The notes: generated by a model from the letters alone, not told the origin. Numbered from the stretch's first letter, positions 7,933 through 18,200 are shown. The stretch: 64,000 bases of DNA from Lachnospiraceae bacterium (GCA_022781925.1 JALESO010000082.1:24768-88767); one strand, 5' to 3'. A program made the numbers and translations.

Positions 7933-9801
7933 TTATAATTGTATACTTGCAAAAGGAATGCCCTCTTCCTTTAGAAGTCTCATTTCGTTTTCCCGACAGG
8001 TAAACAACAAAATCTGATTTTCCTGTTCTGCCAGCCACCGCAGGGTCTGGCGCAGCCGTTCTTCATCATAGTTTGCAAAGGTCTCATCCAGAAGAAATGG
8101 CAGTGGTTCTTCCTTCATCAGCATATGCCCCGCCGCCATCCGATAGGCAAAATAAGCCTGCTGCATGGTTCCCTGGCTGTATGCCTCCGGCACACGTTTC
8201 TGCATCTGCTCTGTCAGTACGATGCCCTGTGCACCGTTCATCTGCAGCTGCTCATGTACATCTCCCGTAATCTGCGCCAGGATCTCTGACATCTCTTTGT
8301 CCAGGGTATGCTCCAGCGTCTTTGACATCCGGGCGGCAAGACGGAACATGGTTTCTGCCGCCAGTTCCAGTGCTTCCCTGTCTGCCCGGGCATTCTGTTC
8401 TTCCAAAGTCTCCTGCTGCAGTTCATCCACCTGCTCTGTCAGATTCTCCCGTTCCACTTCTTTCTCCTGGATCTGGCTTTGCAGCTGATCCCCGGAGCCT
8501 TCCTGCCGGGCCGCCTGAAGCTGAAGTGCTTTTTTCTGATCCTTCAGTTTCTGCAACTGTTCTTCCAGGGCAGATTTCTGCTGACGCACACGCTGTAACT
8601 GCTGATCCAGGGCAGATTTTCTTCGCTCCCGCTCCACAGAATGAAGATCCATCCCACCATTTGACCGGCCATTTTGCTCCCTGTAATCCTGCGCAGCGTC
8701 ATTTACACTTTGTCTGTGATTCTGTGCAGCGTCAGCCTCTTTCTTTGCTCGGTTTCTGCAATAGGCTGACGCAAGCCCCGCCAGGATCAGAATGATACAG
8801 ACAACATTTACAAACGGTGCTATCTTCTGAAATCCATCCATGGCTGACCTTAAAACAGGTGCCAGGATCAGACCCGCCACACCGATCAGCAAAAGCGGAG
8901 AAAATCCTGCGTTTTTACCGAATTTCTGCTGAAGTGCTTCCGCTTCTTCCTGCTCCCGTTGGAGTTGCTCCTGCTTCCATTGTTCCCGTTCAGCCTGCTC
9001 CCATTCTGACTGCACCTGCGCCACTGCGCTATTCAGCTCCTGTTCCCGCTTGCAGACTGTCTGATAGTCCGCCTGTACTGGTTCCATCTGCTGTTGCAGC
9101 CCTCTTACCTGCTCCTGCATCGTGCCCTGCTGTGTACTCTGCTTTTCCTGCTGCGCTTTCAACCCGGCAATATCTCGTTCCAGCACCTGTTGGTTTACTT
9201 CCAGCTGATGGATACGCGACAGGCGTTGCTGTTCCAGTTCTTTCCGGGTCTTTTCCGCATGTTTCCGTTTCTGCTCCAGTTCCTGCAATGCCTTCGACAA
9301 CTGGAAATCCCCGCTGCCGGTCTGCGCCAGATTGCTGCGCTCATCCTCCAAAAGTACACCGAGCTCCCGCCCCGGAAGCAGCTGTTCCTGCCCGATACAG
9401 CAGGTATTCTCATAAGCAGCTGCACTGACATTGCCAAGCAGCATATCCAGATCTCCGTATTCCACGGAAAGTTCCTCGCCGTCCCGGATATTCACCAGCC
9501 GCGCACGTTTTTCTTTATGATAAAAATTTCGCTCCAGCAGAAACTGCTGCTGCCCGGTCTCAAACACCATGGAGCCGTAAAAATAAGCCGGCGTATCCCA
9601 TGGTTCATACCGGTTATAAGTATCCAGCGTCTTTCTCACCCTTGTTTTTTCCAGACCGAACAGCATCGCCTTCAGAAACTGCATCAGGGTACTTTTGCCG
9701 GATTCATTGGCTCCGTAAATGACATTGATCCGCGGAGAAAACTGATACTTCTGATTTTCCAGTTTTCCAAATTTTCCTATGTTCGCCTCTCTGATAATCA
9801 T
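7933..9801 (-). CDS. SbcC/YhaN-like AAA ATPase with coiled coils and a central membrane-like segment
   Basis: A 622-aa SMC-like ATPase. Walker A is GANESGKST at 30-38 and Walker B lies in the C-terminal FLLDETFANYD. Between them are long Gln/Glu/Lys-rich coiled coils broken by two hydrophobic segments (about 300-320 and 335-352). That break is characteristic of Bacillus YhaN but absent from classical SbcC. At 622 aa it is shorter than YhaN (over 900 aa). The ATG at 9801 follows the nuclease stop by one base and has an AGGAG site inside the end of that gene; a 10-codon longer reading is possible but overlaps more. It probably forms a DNA-end processing complex with the phosphoesterase upstream, possibly tethered to the membrane (inference from YhaN/YhaO). 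Confidence 0.85.
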   Translation of the reverse strand: MIIREANIGKFGKLENQKYQFSPRINVIYGANESGKSTLMQFLKAMLFGLEKTRVRKTLDTYNRYEPWDTPAYFYGSMVFETGQQQFLLERNFYHKEKRARLVNIRDGEELSVEYGDLDMLLGNVSAAAYENTCCIGQEQLLPGRELGVLLEDERSNLAQTGSGDFQLSKALQELEQKRKHAEKTRKELEQQRLSRIHQLEVNQQVLERDIAGLKAQQEKQSTQQGTMQEQVRGLQQQMEPVQADYQTVCKREQELNSAVAQVQSEWEQAEREQWKQEQLQREQEEAEALQQKFGKNAGFSPLLLIGVAGLILAPVLRSAMDGFQKIAPFVNVVCIILILAGLASAYCRNRAKKEADAAQNHRQSVNDAAQDYREQNGRSNGGMDLHSVERERRKSALDQQLQRVRQQKSALEEQLQKLKDQKKALQLQAARQEGSGDQLQSQIQEKEVERENLTEQVDELQQETLEEQNARADREALELAAETMFRLAARMSKTLEHTLDKEMSEILAQITGDVHEQLQMNGAQGIVLTEQMQKRVPEAYSQGTMQQAYFAYRMAAGHMLMKEEPLPFLLDETFANYDEERLRQTLRWLAEQENQILLFTCRENEMRLLKEEGIPFASIQL

Positions 9802-9802
9802 C

Positions 9803-10870
9803 CTATATCTCCTGTCCTTCCCCCATGGCATTCAGCATGGCCTGCACACCATAATACAGCGCCTTTCTGCCGGATGCCGCATCCGGATATGTCTCCAGCG
9901 TCTCGATGTACTGCGCCAGAAGTGTTCCGTCATATCGCTGTTTCAGTTTTTCAAACGGATAGTCCGGCTCAGTCTCATCCACGACACGCACTACCCGGTT
10001 CAGCTGCGCCAGTTCCTGCACCGGCAGGAGAATATCCGCATCCCGGTATCCACGCAAAACCAAATGAGAGACCTGATACGGCGCACGTTTTGCCAGTTCC
10101 TGCTGCGCCAGTTCCACCACCGCATAAGCGGACATCTCCGGTGTCACCGGAAGTTCCTGCCGGATATATTCACATTTTTTGATCGGGTAAAAAGAGACCC
10201 GGCAGCCGGCCTCCGTCAAGTCTCCCATCCAGAAACCATGGGGACCGAAATCATTACAGTCCGTCGGCTCCAGGGAACCGGCCATCACCACCCGGTTCGG
10301 GATCAGCTGCGCCGCCTTGTGGATATGTCCGAAGGCTGCATAGTCATAGCCTGCCGCCGCCAGTTCATTTGCCCGGAACGGATGATGCCGGTCATCGCCG
10401 CCGTGCCCCAGCAGGATCTGAAACTCTGAACTCGTCTGCCGCTGGTTTTTTCCATACACCGCTCTGACATCTTCCTTATCCCAGTAGCTGCAGCCCCATA
10501 CCGTTGTATGGATCCGTTCAAGATGCACCGGCGTGAGATCTTTATTTAAAATAAAATGCACATTGTCCGGCCACGCAAAGGTGCGGTAGTAAGACTTCGG
10601 ATGCAGATAATCATGGTTTCCCGCGATCAATACGACCTCCGTGTCCGGTATCGTAGCAAATCCTGCTGCCACTTCTTTCAATTCACGCTTTAATGGCTGT
10701 CTGTGAAACAGATCCCCGGCAATCAGCAGCAGATCCACCTGTTGTCTGCGGGCCTCCTCCAGCACCATATGAAAACTGTTCCAAATATCTTTGCCCCGTT
10801 TCTCACTCCAGGGCATTCCCACATCCGGGGTAACTCCCAGATGCACATCTGCGATATGTATGAATCTCAT
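9803..10870 (-). CDS. SbcD/YhaO-like metallophosphoesterase (DNA exonuclease)
   Basis: A 355-aa calcineurin-like phosphoesterase. It shows the metal-binding signature in order: DVH (8-10), GDLFH (52-56), GNHD (84-87) and GHIH near 195. This is the Mre11/SbcD arrangement, giving Mn-dependent exonuclease activity on DNA. I chose the ATG at 10870 because GGAGGAG is placed just before it; the open frame runs 53 codons further up through the terminator hairpin of spoVT, which cannot be coding. The next gene begins one base after its stop, so the two are translationally coupled as in yhaO-yhaN or sbcD-sbcC. Confidence 0.9.
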   Translation of the reverse strand: MRFIHIADVHLGVTPDVGMPWSEKRGKDIWNSFHMVLEEARRQQVDLLLIAGDLFHRQPLKRELKEVAAGFATIPDTEVVLIAGNHDYLHPKSYYRTFAWPDNVHFILNKDLTPVHLERIHTTVWGCSYWDKEDVRAVYGKNQRQTSSEFQILLGHGGDDRHHPFRANELAAAGYDYAAFGHIHKAAQLIPNRVVMAGSLEPTDCNDFGPHGFWMGDLTEAGCRVSFYPIKKCEYIRQELPVTPEMSAYAVVELAQQELAKRAPYQVSHLVLRGYRDADILLPVQELAQLNRVVRVVDETEPDYPFEKLKQRYDGTLLAQYIETLETYPDAASGRKALYYGVQAMLNAMGEGQEI

Positions 10871-10958
10871 GATCTCCTCCATAATAAAAAGTAGTAAAAC
10901 TGAATGATCGTCACAACGTAAGGAAAAACAGTGTGGTTTTAGTGAAAGGCTGAAAAAC

Positions 10959-11022
10959 GGGACTCTGGCTATTTTATCTCGGCCAGCGATCATTCGCGGA
11001 CGAGATAAAATCGCAGAGTCCC
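10959..11022 (-). terminator. Strong terminator after spoVT
   Basis: A stem of about 22 bp pairs 10959-10982 (GGGACTCTG plus ATTTTATCTCG) with 11000-11022, loop about 17 nt. In the minus direction it ends in GTTTTTC. It is 46 bp past spoVT and upstream of the YhaO-like gene. Confidence 0.8.
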
Positions 11023-11068
11023 TTTTCATAACCTACACAGGAAATCTCACGATTCCCCGGAAAACGTC

Positions 11069-11617
11069 TTACTGTTCCACCTGTTTCGCCAAAAACAATG
11101 CCGCAGCCTGTGCCAGTTTCCCCTGCAGTTCTCCGACACGGTCTTTCTCTGCGCCGCTGCACAGCGCCACCGCGCCGATAGCATCCCCCTCACAGATGAT
11201 GGTCGCCAGTGCCTGGGTCTGATACTGCATGGCATCGTCAAGGGTCAGTTTCTGACAGTTTGCGTCCTGTGCAGCCGTCACCTGACAGCCTCTGGCTTCG
11301 ATAAACTGCTCCATCTCCGGGCTGACCGGTTTCCCGTCATAATTTTTTCTGCCGTTTCCCGCTGCCGCGATGATATGATCCCGGTCCATGACGCACACCA
11401 GACTCCCGGCCACCTCCGCCATACTTGTTGCATACTGGGCGGCAAAGGTACTCAGTTCCCCGATGGGGGAATATTTTTTCAAGATAATGGCTCCGTTCTG
11501 TTCGGTAAAAATCTCCAGCGGATCACCCTCCCGGATGCGCAGCGTTCTGCGGATTTCCTTTGGCACTACCACGCGCCCCAGATCATCAATCCTGCGCACG
11601 ATTCCTGTCGCTTTCAT
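11069..11617 (-). CDS. spoVT: Stage V sporulation protein T
   Basis: A 182-aa transcription factor that tunes late forespore gene expression. Residues 1-50 are an AbrB/MazE-like swapped-hairpin DNA-binding domain (MKATGIVRRIDDLGRVVVPK, then EIRRTLRI), and 55-180 form a GAF-like domain. Length and order match SpoVT rather than AbrB (about 95 aa). AGGAGG precedes the ATG. A promoter with sigma-G consensus lies 55 bp upstream. Its presence is direct evidence for an endospore-forming host. Confidence 0.95.
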   Translation of the reverse strand: MKATGIVRRIDDLGRVVVPKEIRRTLRIREGDPLEIFTEQNGAIILKKYSPIGELSTFAAQYATSMAEVAGSLVCVMDRDHIIAAAGNGRKNYDGKPVSPEMEQFIEARGCQVTAAQDANCQKLTLDDAMQYQTQALATIICEGDAIGAVALCSGAEKDRVGELQGKLAQAAALFLAKQVEQ

Positions 11618-11671
11618 ATCGTAAAAACCTCCTGTTTCCTCTTCACAATTACCAGATTTTTGTTGTACATC

Positions 11672-11701
11672 TAGTATGTGGAAGCAAAAGGTCGATTATA
11701 C
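11672..11701 (-). promoter_or_regulatory. Sigma-G-type promoter of spoVT
   Basis: On the minus strand GTATA (-35) and CATACTA (-10) are separated by 18 bp. This fits the published sigma-F/sigma-G forms GHATR and CATNHTA. It sits in the 92-bp gap before spoVT, a gene known to be sigma-G dependent in Bacillus subtilis. Confidence 0.6.
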
Positions 11702-11709
11702 CATAAAAT

Positions 11710-13095
11710 TTACTTCTGCTTATGCTCAATGTCAGCGCCCAGTTCCGCATGGGTACGGTGCACATGCCGCCGTACAAAGTAAAAACAGATCACCTGCATC
11801 ACAATCGTGAGGATCCAGGATGCCGGATAGGAAATAAACAATATCGCCAGTGACCTGTGCTGTGGGAAAATGCCATAGATCCAGACGATTCGTGTACCGA
11901 CGGTGCCGATGACAGACAGGATCATCGGTACTGCGGAATGTCCCATACCACGCAGTGCTCCCGGAAACAGATCCATCAATCCGCAGAAGAAATACGTCAC
12001 CGTAGTATACAGCAGAATCTCCATGGCACACTGGATAACCGCCGGATCTGTGGTATAGATCTGCAGGATCTCCGGTCCGAAGACATACACGCCAACGCCC
12101 AGTACCAGAGATACGCTGACGGATAAGATAATGCAGTCACGCAATACCCGGTCCATTCGTTTCAGCTTTCCCACACCGTAATTCTGACTGGTAAAACTCA
12201 TACAAGCCTGTGTCACAGAGTTCACGGACACATATAAAAATCCAAACAGATTATTTGCCGCCGTATATCCCGCCATTGCTGTGGAGCCAAAAGAGTTGAC
12301 GGAAGACTGCAGCAATACGTTTGACAGATTGATCACGGTACTCTGGATACCCGCCGGAATACCCACCTGGAAAATCTGAAGCATATATGCTTTTTTGATC
12401 TTTAATTTTGAAAACCGCAGCTGATAACTGCTGGCGGATTTATACAGGCAACGCAGCACCAGCACACAGGAGATCATCTGTGAGATCACTGTCGCAATAC
12501 CGACACCTGCCACACCCAGGTCAAACTTGATGACCAGCACCAGGTTCAGCACCGCATTGGTGGAACCTGAGATCAGCAGGAAGATCAATGGCCGCTTCGT
12601 ATCGCCCACTGCACGCAGGATCGCCGCACCATAGTTGTACAGCATAAAAAACGGCATGCCGCAGAAATAGATCCGCATATACAAGGTGGACAGATTGATG
12701 ACATCATCCGGTGTCCCCATCAGTTCCAGGGCGCCTTTTGCAAAAAGCACGCCCACAAATGCCATCACGATTCCACTGATCAGTGCCAGCGTAATGGCAG
12801 TATGTACCGTCTCTGACATTTCCCTGTCACGACCGGCTGCATAAAACCGCGCCGCTAGCACGTTTGCCCCCAGGGAAATTCCAATAAATAAATTTGTAAA
12901 AACAGCGATCAGCGCGGTGGTAGATCCCACTGCCGCCAGCGCCTGACTTCCGCTGAACCGTCCCACCACAATGATATCCACGGCATTGAACATCAGCTGT
13001 AACACACCGGACAGCATCAGTGGCAGCGCAAAAGAAATCAGCTTATCCATGATCGTGCCGTTGCACATATCAATCTCATATTTATTCTTCTTCAA
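11710..13095 (-). CDS. MATE-family multidrug/cation efflux transporter
   Basis: A 461-aa membrane protein with twelve predicted hydrophobic segments. It has the family N-terminal signature YEIDMCNG followed by LPLMLSGVLQLMFNAVDIIVVG. MATE proteins export organic cations or drugs against Na+ or H+; the substrate here is unknown. The most complete reading starts with TTG at 13095; the first ATG (13068) is nine codons in and would cut the conserved YEIDM motif, so the TTG is preferred although its ribosome site (AGAAGAG) is weak. It lies between rsmH and spoVT on the same strand, but spoVT has its own promoter. Confidence 0.88.
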   Translation of the reverse strand: MKKNKYEIDMCNGTIMDKLISFALPLMLSGVLQLMFNAVDIIVVGRFSGSQALAAVGSTTALIAVFTNLFIGISLGANVLAARFYAAGRDREMSETVHTAITLALISGIVMAFVGVLFAKGALELMGTPDDVINLSTLYMRIYFCGMPFFMLYNYGAAILRAVGDTKRPLIFLLISGSTNAVLNLVLVIKFDLGVAGVGIATVISQMISCVLVLRCLYKSASSYQLRFSKLKIKKAYMLQIFQVGIPAGIQSTVINLSNVLLQSSVNSFGSTAMAGYTAANNLFGFLYVSVNSVTQACMSFTSQNYGVGKLKRMDRVLRDCIILSVSVSLVLGVGVYVFGPEILQIYTTDPAVIQCAMEILLYTTVTYFFCGLMDLFPGALRGMGHSAVPMILSVIGTVGTRIVWIYGIFPQHRSLAILFISYPASWILTIVMQVICFYFVRRHVHRTHAELGADIEHKQK

Positions 13096-13125
13096 TTTGT
13101 ATTCTCTTCTTTCTAAACCCTTATA

Positions 13126-13174
13126 AACCTTTATGTCTGAACCTTTATTTTTTAACCTTTATGTTCGAACCTTT
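13126..13174. repeat. Four 14-bp direct repeats
   Basis: AACCTTT recurs at 13126, 13140, 13154 and 13168, an exact 14-bp period; the unit reads AACCTTTATGTYYG on the plus strand. It fills most of the gap between the rsmH-like stop and the MATE start. Confidence 0.85.
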
Positions 13175-13203
13175 ACTTCCTGGCCTTCCTTTTTGAAACT
13201 GCA

Positions 13204-14277
13204 TTATACTTCCAGATCTGACCGAATCGCCCAGCGCATTTTTGTGGAGCGGGCACGGCCGTTCTGTGCACATTCCTGTGCGGATGGACGGATGACATCC
13301 TTTGCATAGTCTGTGTAAATGCCGGATTTATAACCGTCCTTCAGCGCTTTTTTCACCAGACGATCTTCCCCGGAGTGGAAAGTCAGGATCGCTACCCTGC
13401 CGCCGGGCTTTAACGCACCCGGAAGCTTCTCCATAAATTCATACAGCACTTCAAACTCCCGGTTTACATCGATACGGAGTGCCTGAAATACACGCTGGCA
13501 GGTCTTTTTCACTGTATCCTTCCGCTCTTTCTCCGGCAAAAATTCCAGTGTCTTCTCGATCACCTGACGCAGCTTTGTCGTCGTGTCGATACGGTTGCCC
13601 CTGCGGATCTCCTTCACGATCGCCTCTGCGATCTCCTCGCAGTATGGCTCATCTGAATTTTCATCCAGCATACCCGCCAATTCTTCAAAGGAAATGGTAT
13701 CGAGGCGTTCCGCCGCACTGATTCCTTTTTCCTGATTCAGCCGCAGATCAAGCGGACCGTCAACCTTGTAGGAAAAACCACGTTTTGGATTGTCGATCTG
13801 CATGGAGGAAACCCCAAGGTCTGCCAGGATAAAATCAAAACCGCCCACTTCTTTGGCAATCTCATCGATGGTACAAAAATTTTGCAATTTAACCGTCAGC
13901 ATATCTTCCCCGAAGCCCTGCTCCGCCAGACGCTTTCTCGTCTTGGCAGACTCCTCCGGATCCACATCCGTCGCATACATATGCCCCTCGCCATTCAGAC
14001 ACTGCAGCATGGCTTTTGTATGACCGCCGTAGCCCAGCGTGGCATCGAATCCCACCTGCCCCGGCTTGATCTCCAGAAAATCCAGAATTTCTTTCACCAT
14101 GATGGAAATGTGCATGCCCGCCGGGGTATTACCCTTGCGGATCACATGCTCAATGGTGTCCTGATATTTCTCCGGCTGAAGTTCTTTGTATTTTTCCTCG
14201 AATTTCTTCGGATACTTTCCTTTATAACGCACACGCCGTTTGTGCGGTGTCTGTGTCCCATTTTCCGTATGTCCCAT
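13204..14277 (-). CDS. rsmH: RsmH-like 16S rRNA (cytosine-N4) methyltransferase
   Basis: A 357-aa SAM-dependent methyltransferase of the MraW/RsmH family, which methylates C1402 of 16S rRNA at N4. The SAM motif is FDATLGYGGHT (about 77-87); further family blocks are ILADLGVSSMQID, GFSYKVDGPLDLR and AILTFHSGEDRLVK. A basic N-terminal extension of about 50 residues (HKRRVRYKGKYPKKF) is absent from the usual 310-aa enzyme. The gene is not beside mraZ or ftsL as rsmH usually is, so it may be a second, divergent copy. I prefer the ATG at 14277 because GAGG lies six bases before it; an ATG at 14289 is also in frame. Confidence 0.85.
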   Translation of the reverse strand: MGHTENGTQTPHKRRVRYKGKYPKKFEEKYKELQPEKYQDTIEHVIRKGNTPAGMHISIMVKEILDFLEIKPGQVGFDATLGYGGHTKAMLQCLNGEGHMYATDVDPEESAKTRKRLAEQGFGEDMLTVKLQNFCTIDEIAKEVGGFDFILADLGVSSMQIDNPKRGFSYKVDGPLDLRLNQEKGISAAERLDTISFEELAGMLDENSDEPYCEEIAEAIVKEIRRGNRIDTTTKLRQVIEKTLEFLPEKERKDTVKKTCQRVFQALRIDVNREFEVLYEFMEKLPGALKPGGRVAILTFHSGEDRLVKKALKDGYKSGIYTDYAKDVIRPSAQECAQNGRARSTKMRWAIRSDLEV

Positions 14278-14440
14278 AGAAAACCTCATCTTTCATGATC
14301 TTATGTTAAACAACTATTTCATCAGCAATTATCTTCCCATTTCAGCAATTTAAGATCGTTACGTATATTTTGTGTCAGTTATTTTTATTATACCCAAGAC
14401 AAATGAGCAAATCAAGAACAGCCTGCGCAGAAAAAAGAAC

Positions 14441-14481
14441 GAAAAAACGGCAGTGAAAGAAGTGTATTTCTCTCACTGCCG
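14441..14481 (-). terminator. Terminator after the arabinogalactan locus lipoprotein
   Basis: CGGCAGTGA (14448-14456) pairs with TCACTGCCG (14473-14481). On the minus strand it is followed by TTTTTTCG. It ends the operon 45 bp after the lipoprotein gene. The remaining 160 bp to rsmH show no other signal. Confidence 0.85.
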
Positions 14482-14526
14482 CGCTGTTTTGATCTGCCTG
14501 TTTCTCAGACTTGTCCTTCAGAAATT

Positions 14527-15228
14527 TTACTGTGCAAAAGTCTCCAGGATCACATCTGTTGCAGACGCACCCCCTGCTTTGATGACAGATTTTTCTGCCT
14601 TTTCTGCAATGCATGCCTCCACATCCTGTGCATCGGAATAATCATCACTGTTTCCAATCATCTGATTCATCAGATTCGTCTGCAGATTCGAATACCAGTA
14701 ACTGTAATACTTGCTGATATCATATTCGGTCAGCCCGTAGCTGTCTGTGACATCTGCGCTGTCTGACTGCCCAGCATTCTTTTCTTCCATCTGTGGTTTC
14801 AGATCTTCAAAGGTATAATCCTCTGTCACCTTCCACTCAACTGCCAGATGCTTGATGGCATAGTTCTCCGTCAGATCCTGTGAGATGATCGTCTCCAGCT
14901 GCTCTGCCGGTACCTTTCCGTCAATCTCCTGTTCCCAGAAATCCGGCTGGTTCACCTGCTCTGTGGTATAGCGCATCAGGATATCGTTTTTGTGATTTTC
15001 TGCCAGCAGGGCATACTCTTCCACGGAAACTGCATCGCCGTCTATGTAGCAGACAACATTTGTATCCGCCTGTGTATCCGCCGTTCCGGCTGAGACTTCC
15101 GCCGAAACGTTTGTCTGATCATTCTGATCTGTGTTCTGTGTTCCACATCCTCCCGCAAAAGCCATTGCGGCAATGAGAATCCCCATTGCCGCAAAGCCTG
15201 CCGGAATCATTTTCTTTCTTCCGAACAT
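14527..15228 (-). CDS. Lipoprotein with weak SurA/PrsA-like N-terminal region
   Basis: A 233-aa exported lipoprotein. A basic start (MFGRKK), a hydrophobic helix and the lipobox AGGC mark a type II signal peptide cleaved before the Cys. An Asp/Thr/Gln linker follows, then a segment (YIDGDAVSVEEYALLAENHK) like the N-terminal helix-hook of SurA/PrsA foldases. There is no PPIC isomerase domain. AGGAG precedes the ATG at 15228; the longer open frame upstream overlaps the end of the giant glycosidase and is not real. It starts 35 bp after that gene with no terminator between. A role in folding or holding the secreted glycosidases is inference. Confidence 0.8.
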   Translation of the reverse strand: MFGRKKMIPAGFAAMGILIAAMAFAGGCGTQNTDQNDQTNVSAEVSAGTADTQADTNVVCYIDGDAVSVEEYALLAENHKNDILMRYTTEQVNQPDFWEQEIDGKVPAEQLETIISQDLTENYAIKHLAVEWKVTEDYTFEDLKPQMEEKNAGQSDSADVTDSYGLTEYDISKYYSYWYSNLQTNLMNQMIGNSDDYSDAQDVEACIAEKAEKSVIKAGGASATDVILETFAQ

Positions 15229-15263
15229 ATAAAACTCCTGTTTGTTACTGCCTGATTTTTGTA

Positions 15264-18200
15264 TTATGCGGTAATTACTTTTCCGCCTTCTACACGGTAA
15301 GTTACTCCGTAATAAGTAGCATATCCGTTGTAATTGAAGTTGATCTTGCCGCCTTCTACATACCACCAGCCGTACTCGTTGAGTGCAAGGCCTGTGTAGT
15401 TGAAGTTGATCTTGCCGCCTTCTACTCTCCACCAGCCATACTCGTTTGCTACGAGGCCTGTGTAGTTGAAGTTAATCTTGCCACCTTCTACATACCACCA
15501 GCCGTTCTCGTTTGCTACGAGACCTGTGTAGTTGAAGTTGATCTGACCATTCTCTACATACCACCAGCCATACTCATTTGCTACGAGGCCTGTGTAGTTG
15601 AAGTTAATCTTGCCACCTTCTACATACCACCAGCCGTACTCATTCTGAGCAAGTCCGGTTGCGTTGAAGTTGATCGCACCGTTCTCTACATACCACCAAC
15701 CGTATGCATTCTGTACCAGTCCTGTGTAATTGAAGTTGATCTGGCTGTTTTCTACATACCACCAGCCATAAGTGCTGTCATTTACAAGACCTGTTACATT
15801 GAAGTTGATCTGACCGGCTTCTACATACCACCAGCCATATTCATTTGCTGCAAGTCCGGTATAAGCAGTATCTACTTCACCGTCTTTGTAGTAGAACCAG
15901 TTGCCGTCTTTGTCCATTCCAAGACCATCTGCAGGTTTCGGTTCCGGCTGCGGTTTTGCATCTTCATCTGCTTTTGCTGCTGCTGCTTTGATCACATTCA
16001 TTGCACTGTCTGCTGCAGCCTGTGCTGCTTTGATCTCTGCATTTGTCTGTGCCTCATCCAGCGCTTTTGCTGCATTCTCAACAACTGCATCGATCTGGGC
16101 TTTGAAGTCATCTTTCTGCTCCTGAGAGAGATTCTCAAGGGCATCGATCTGTGCTTTTGCTGCCTCGGCATTTGCCTCGATGGCTTTCTGCGCATCATCT
16201 GTCTTGACTGTCTCGTTTGCTCCGATATCCGGTGTACCGTCTGTCAGTGCATTTCCGTAGTAGTCAACAGATGGGATCTGTGCTTCATTTGCTACCAGCT
16301 CACCGCCAAGTGTATCGTCGGTGTATGCCGGAGCTTCCGGAATTGCCATACCTGCATCTACTGCCGGTGATGTCTTCGCAATGCGGAATCCTTCTACTGT
16401 TCCCAGAGTTGTCTGGCCATCTGTCCAGCTTCCTGCTGTGTAATCTGTTACATCTGCAAACTGCGGATCTGCGTAAACTGCATGCGCATCATTTGACAGA
16501 GCCTCGTATACGGCCTCAGCACTTCCGTCGCTGCTGTATACCAGGTTGTTGGAGTAAGTTACACCCTCTTTTGTGCTCATGCTGTCTGCTTTTACCGGTC
16601 CGTAGAAGATGTTGTTAAATACAGAAACATCTTTGATTGCCTGGCCTTCCCATGCGGAATGCGGTGTCAGTGACATTGTGTAGCCACCGTTGTTCTCCCA
16701 GTACATGGTGTTGTTGTAAATCTGAACGCCGAGGGAACCATATTTACCGGTACCCATACGGATCACTGGTGCGCCGTCATATTTACCATCGTTTACGCTG
16801 ACATTGTAGCGTGCGATGTTGTTTACGGTTGCTCCAGGTCCCGGGCAGAGCATCAGGAATCCACCCAGGTTGTCATGGCTGTAATTGTACTCGTATACAC
16901 AGTTCTGTACACCATAGTCAAAGTCAAATGCCATGCTGTCGTTTCCAACTGCGGATCCAACGGAATGTCTGGATGTGTTGGAAGCTTCGTTATAACGGAA
17001 TGTTACGTTGTTGCTATCCCATGACCAGATTGCTGCATGGTTCGGGTTTGCACTGTAATTCCAGTTGCTGTCTGCAGAGTTGTCAACCAGGTTGTACTCT
17101 ACCATTGCATCTGTGGTGTTAATCGGTACGATACCGTCGCCTGCTACGTCATGTACATAGTTGTTGCTGATCGTCACATTGCTGCTACCGATCCATTTGC
17201 TGTTACCTGCATTCTGGTATCCGGTATCACCGCTTGTTCCGCCTACCAGTTTGCGGCTTGCCCATACGCTCTCCATGTAGATTGCTTCGTGGCATACATT
17301 GTATACTTCATTTCCTTCAATGGCAAGTCCTGTGTAGTAAGACTCTACGGTACCGGTATGGTTGCTGCCGTTTCCTGTTACGAGAACGATCAGTCCGCCT
17401 GCGCCTTTGCTTGCACCACCGGCCATCTTACCATTGACATCATGGATCTTGTTGTTGCGGATGGTTACATTTACCAGTTCACCGCCGTCACGGTTCTCTA
17501 CTACGAGACCGGATAACAGTTTGCTGCTCTGTTTGTAGCTTCCGATTTCTCCTGCAGAGATATCCCAGTTTGTGATCTCAAGGTTTTCGATCACGATATT
17601 CTGGCTGTTTCTGATATGAACAGCTGCCAGATCTTCCTTGGTAGAAGCGGACCAGTCTGCTCCGTTTCCGTTGATGACAGGTTTTGCACCCTCACCGTAG
17701 CTTCCGATCACGATCGGAGCTTCTGCGCTGCCGATGGCATTGTCGATGAACAGCTGCTCACCGTTCCATACACAGCCTGCTTTCAGTAAGATGCTGCCGC
17801 CTGCTTTCAGCTGACGGATGGAAGAAGCTTTTGTCAGTGTCTTCCATGCTGTCTCAGGTGTAGTACCATCGTTTTCATCATCACCGTTTACGGCATCTAC
17901 ATAGTAAGTTACATCGCCAGTCGGCTCATGAATGAAGATCAGTTCGCCTTCTGCTGCATTTACTTTTGCGATCATCTCACGGATATCGCGCTGTCTTGTT
18001 TCGCTTGTTGCATTTGCTTTGAAGTCTTTTGCTTCTTTTACAACTGCCTGGAATGCGCTCCAGGAATCTGCTGTCCAGTCAGCCTCATTCAGCTGATCTG
18101 CTTTTGTGATCGTTGCATCGAAATCTGTCCAGTCAAGTTCACCGCTCTGTGCATCATTTGAAATGATACTGATCCAGCTTAATACCGGATCACTTCCGGA

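Noticed and set aside
15186..16370. Long plus-strand frame opposite the YGWW repeats of the giant enzyme
   Set aside because: It is the complement of repetitive coding DNA; its periodic Val/Tyr/Cys pattern follows the repeat on the other strand.
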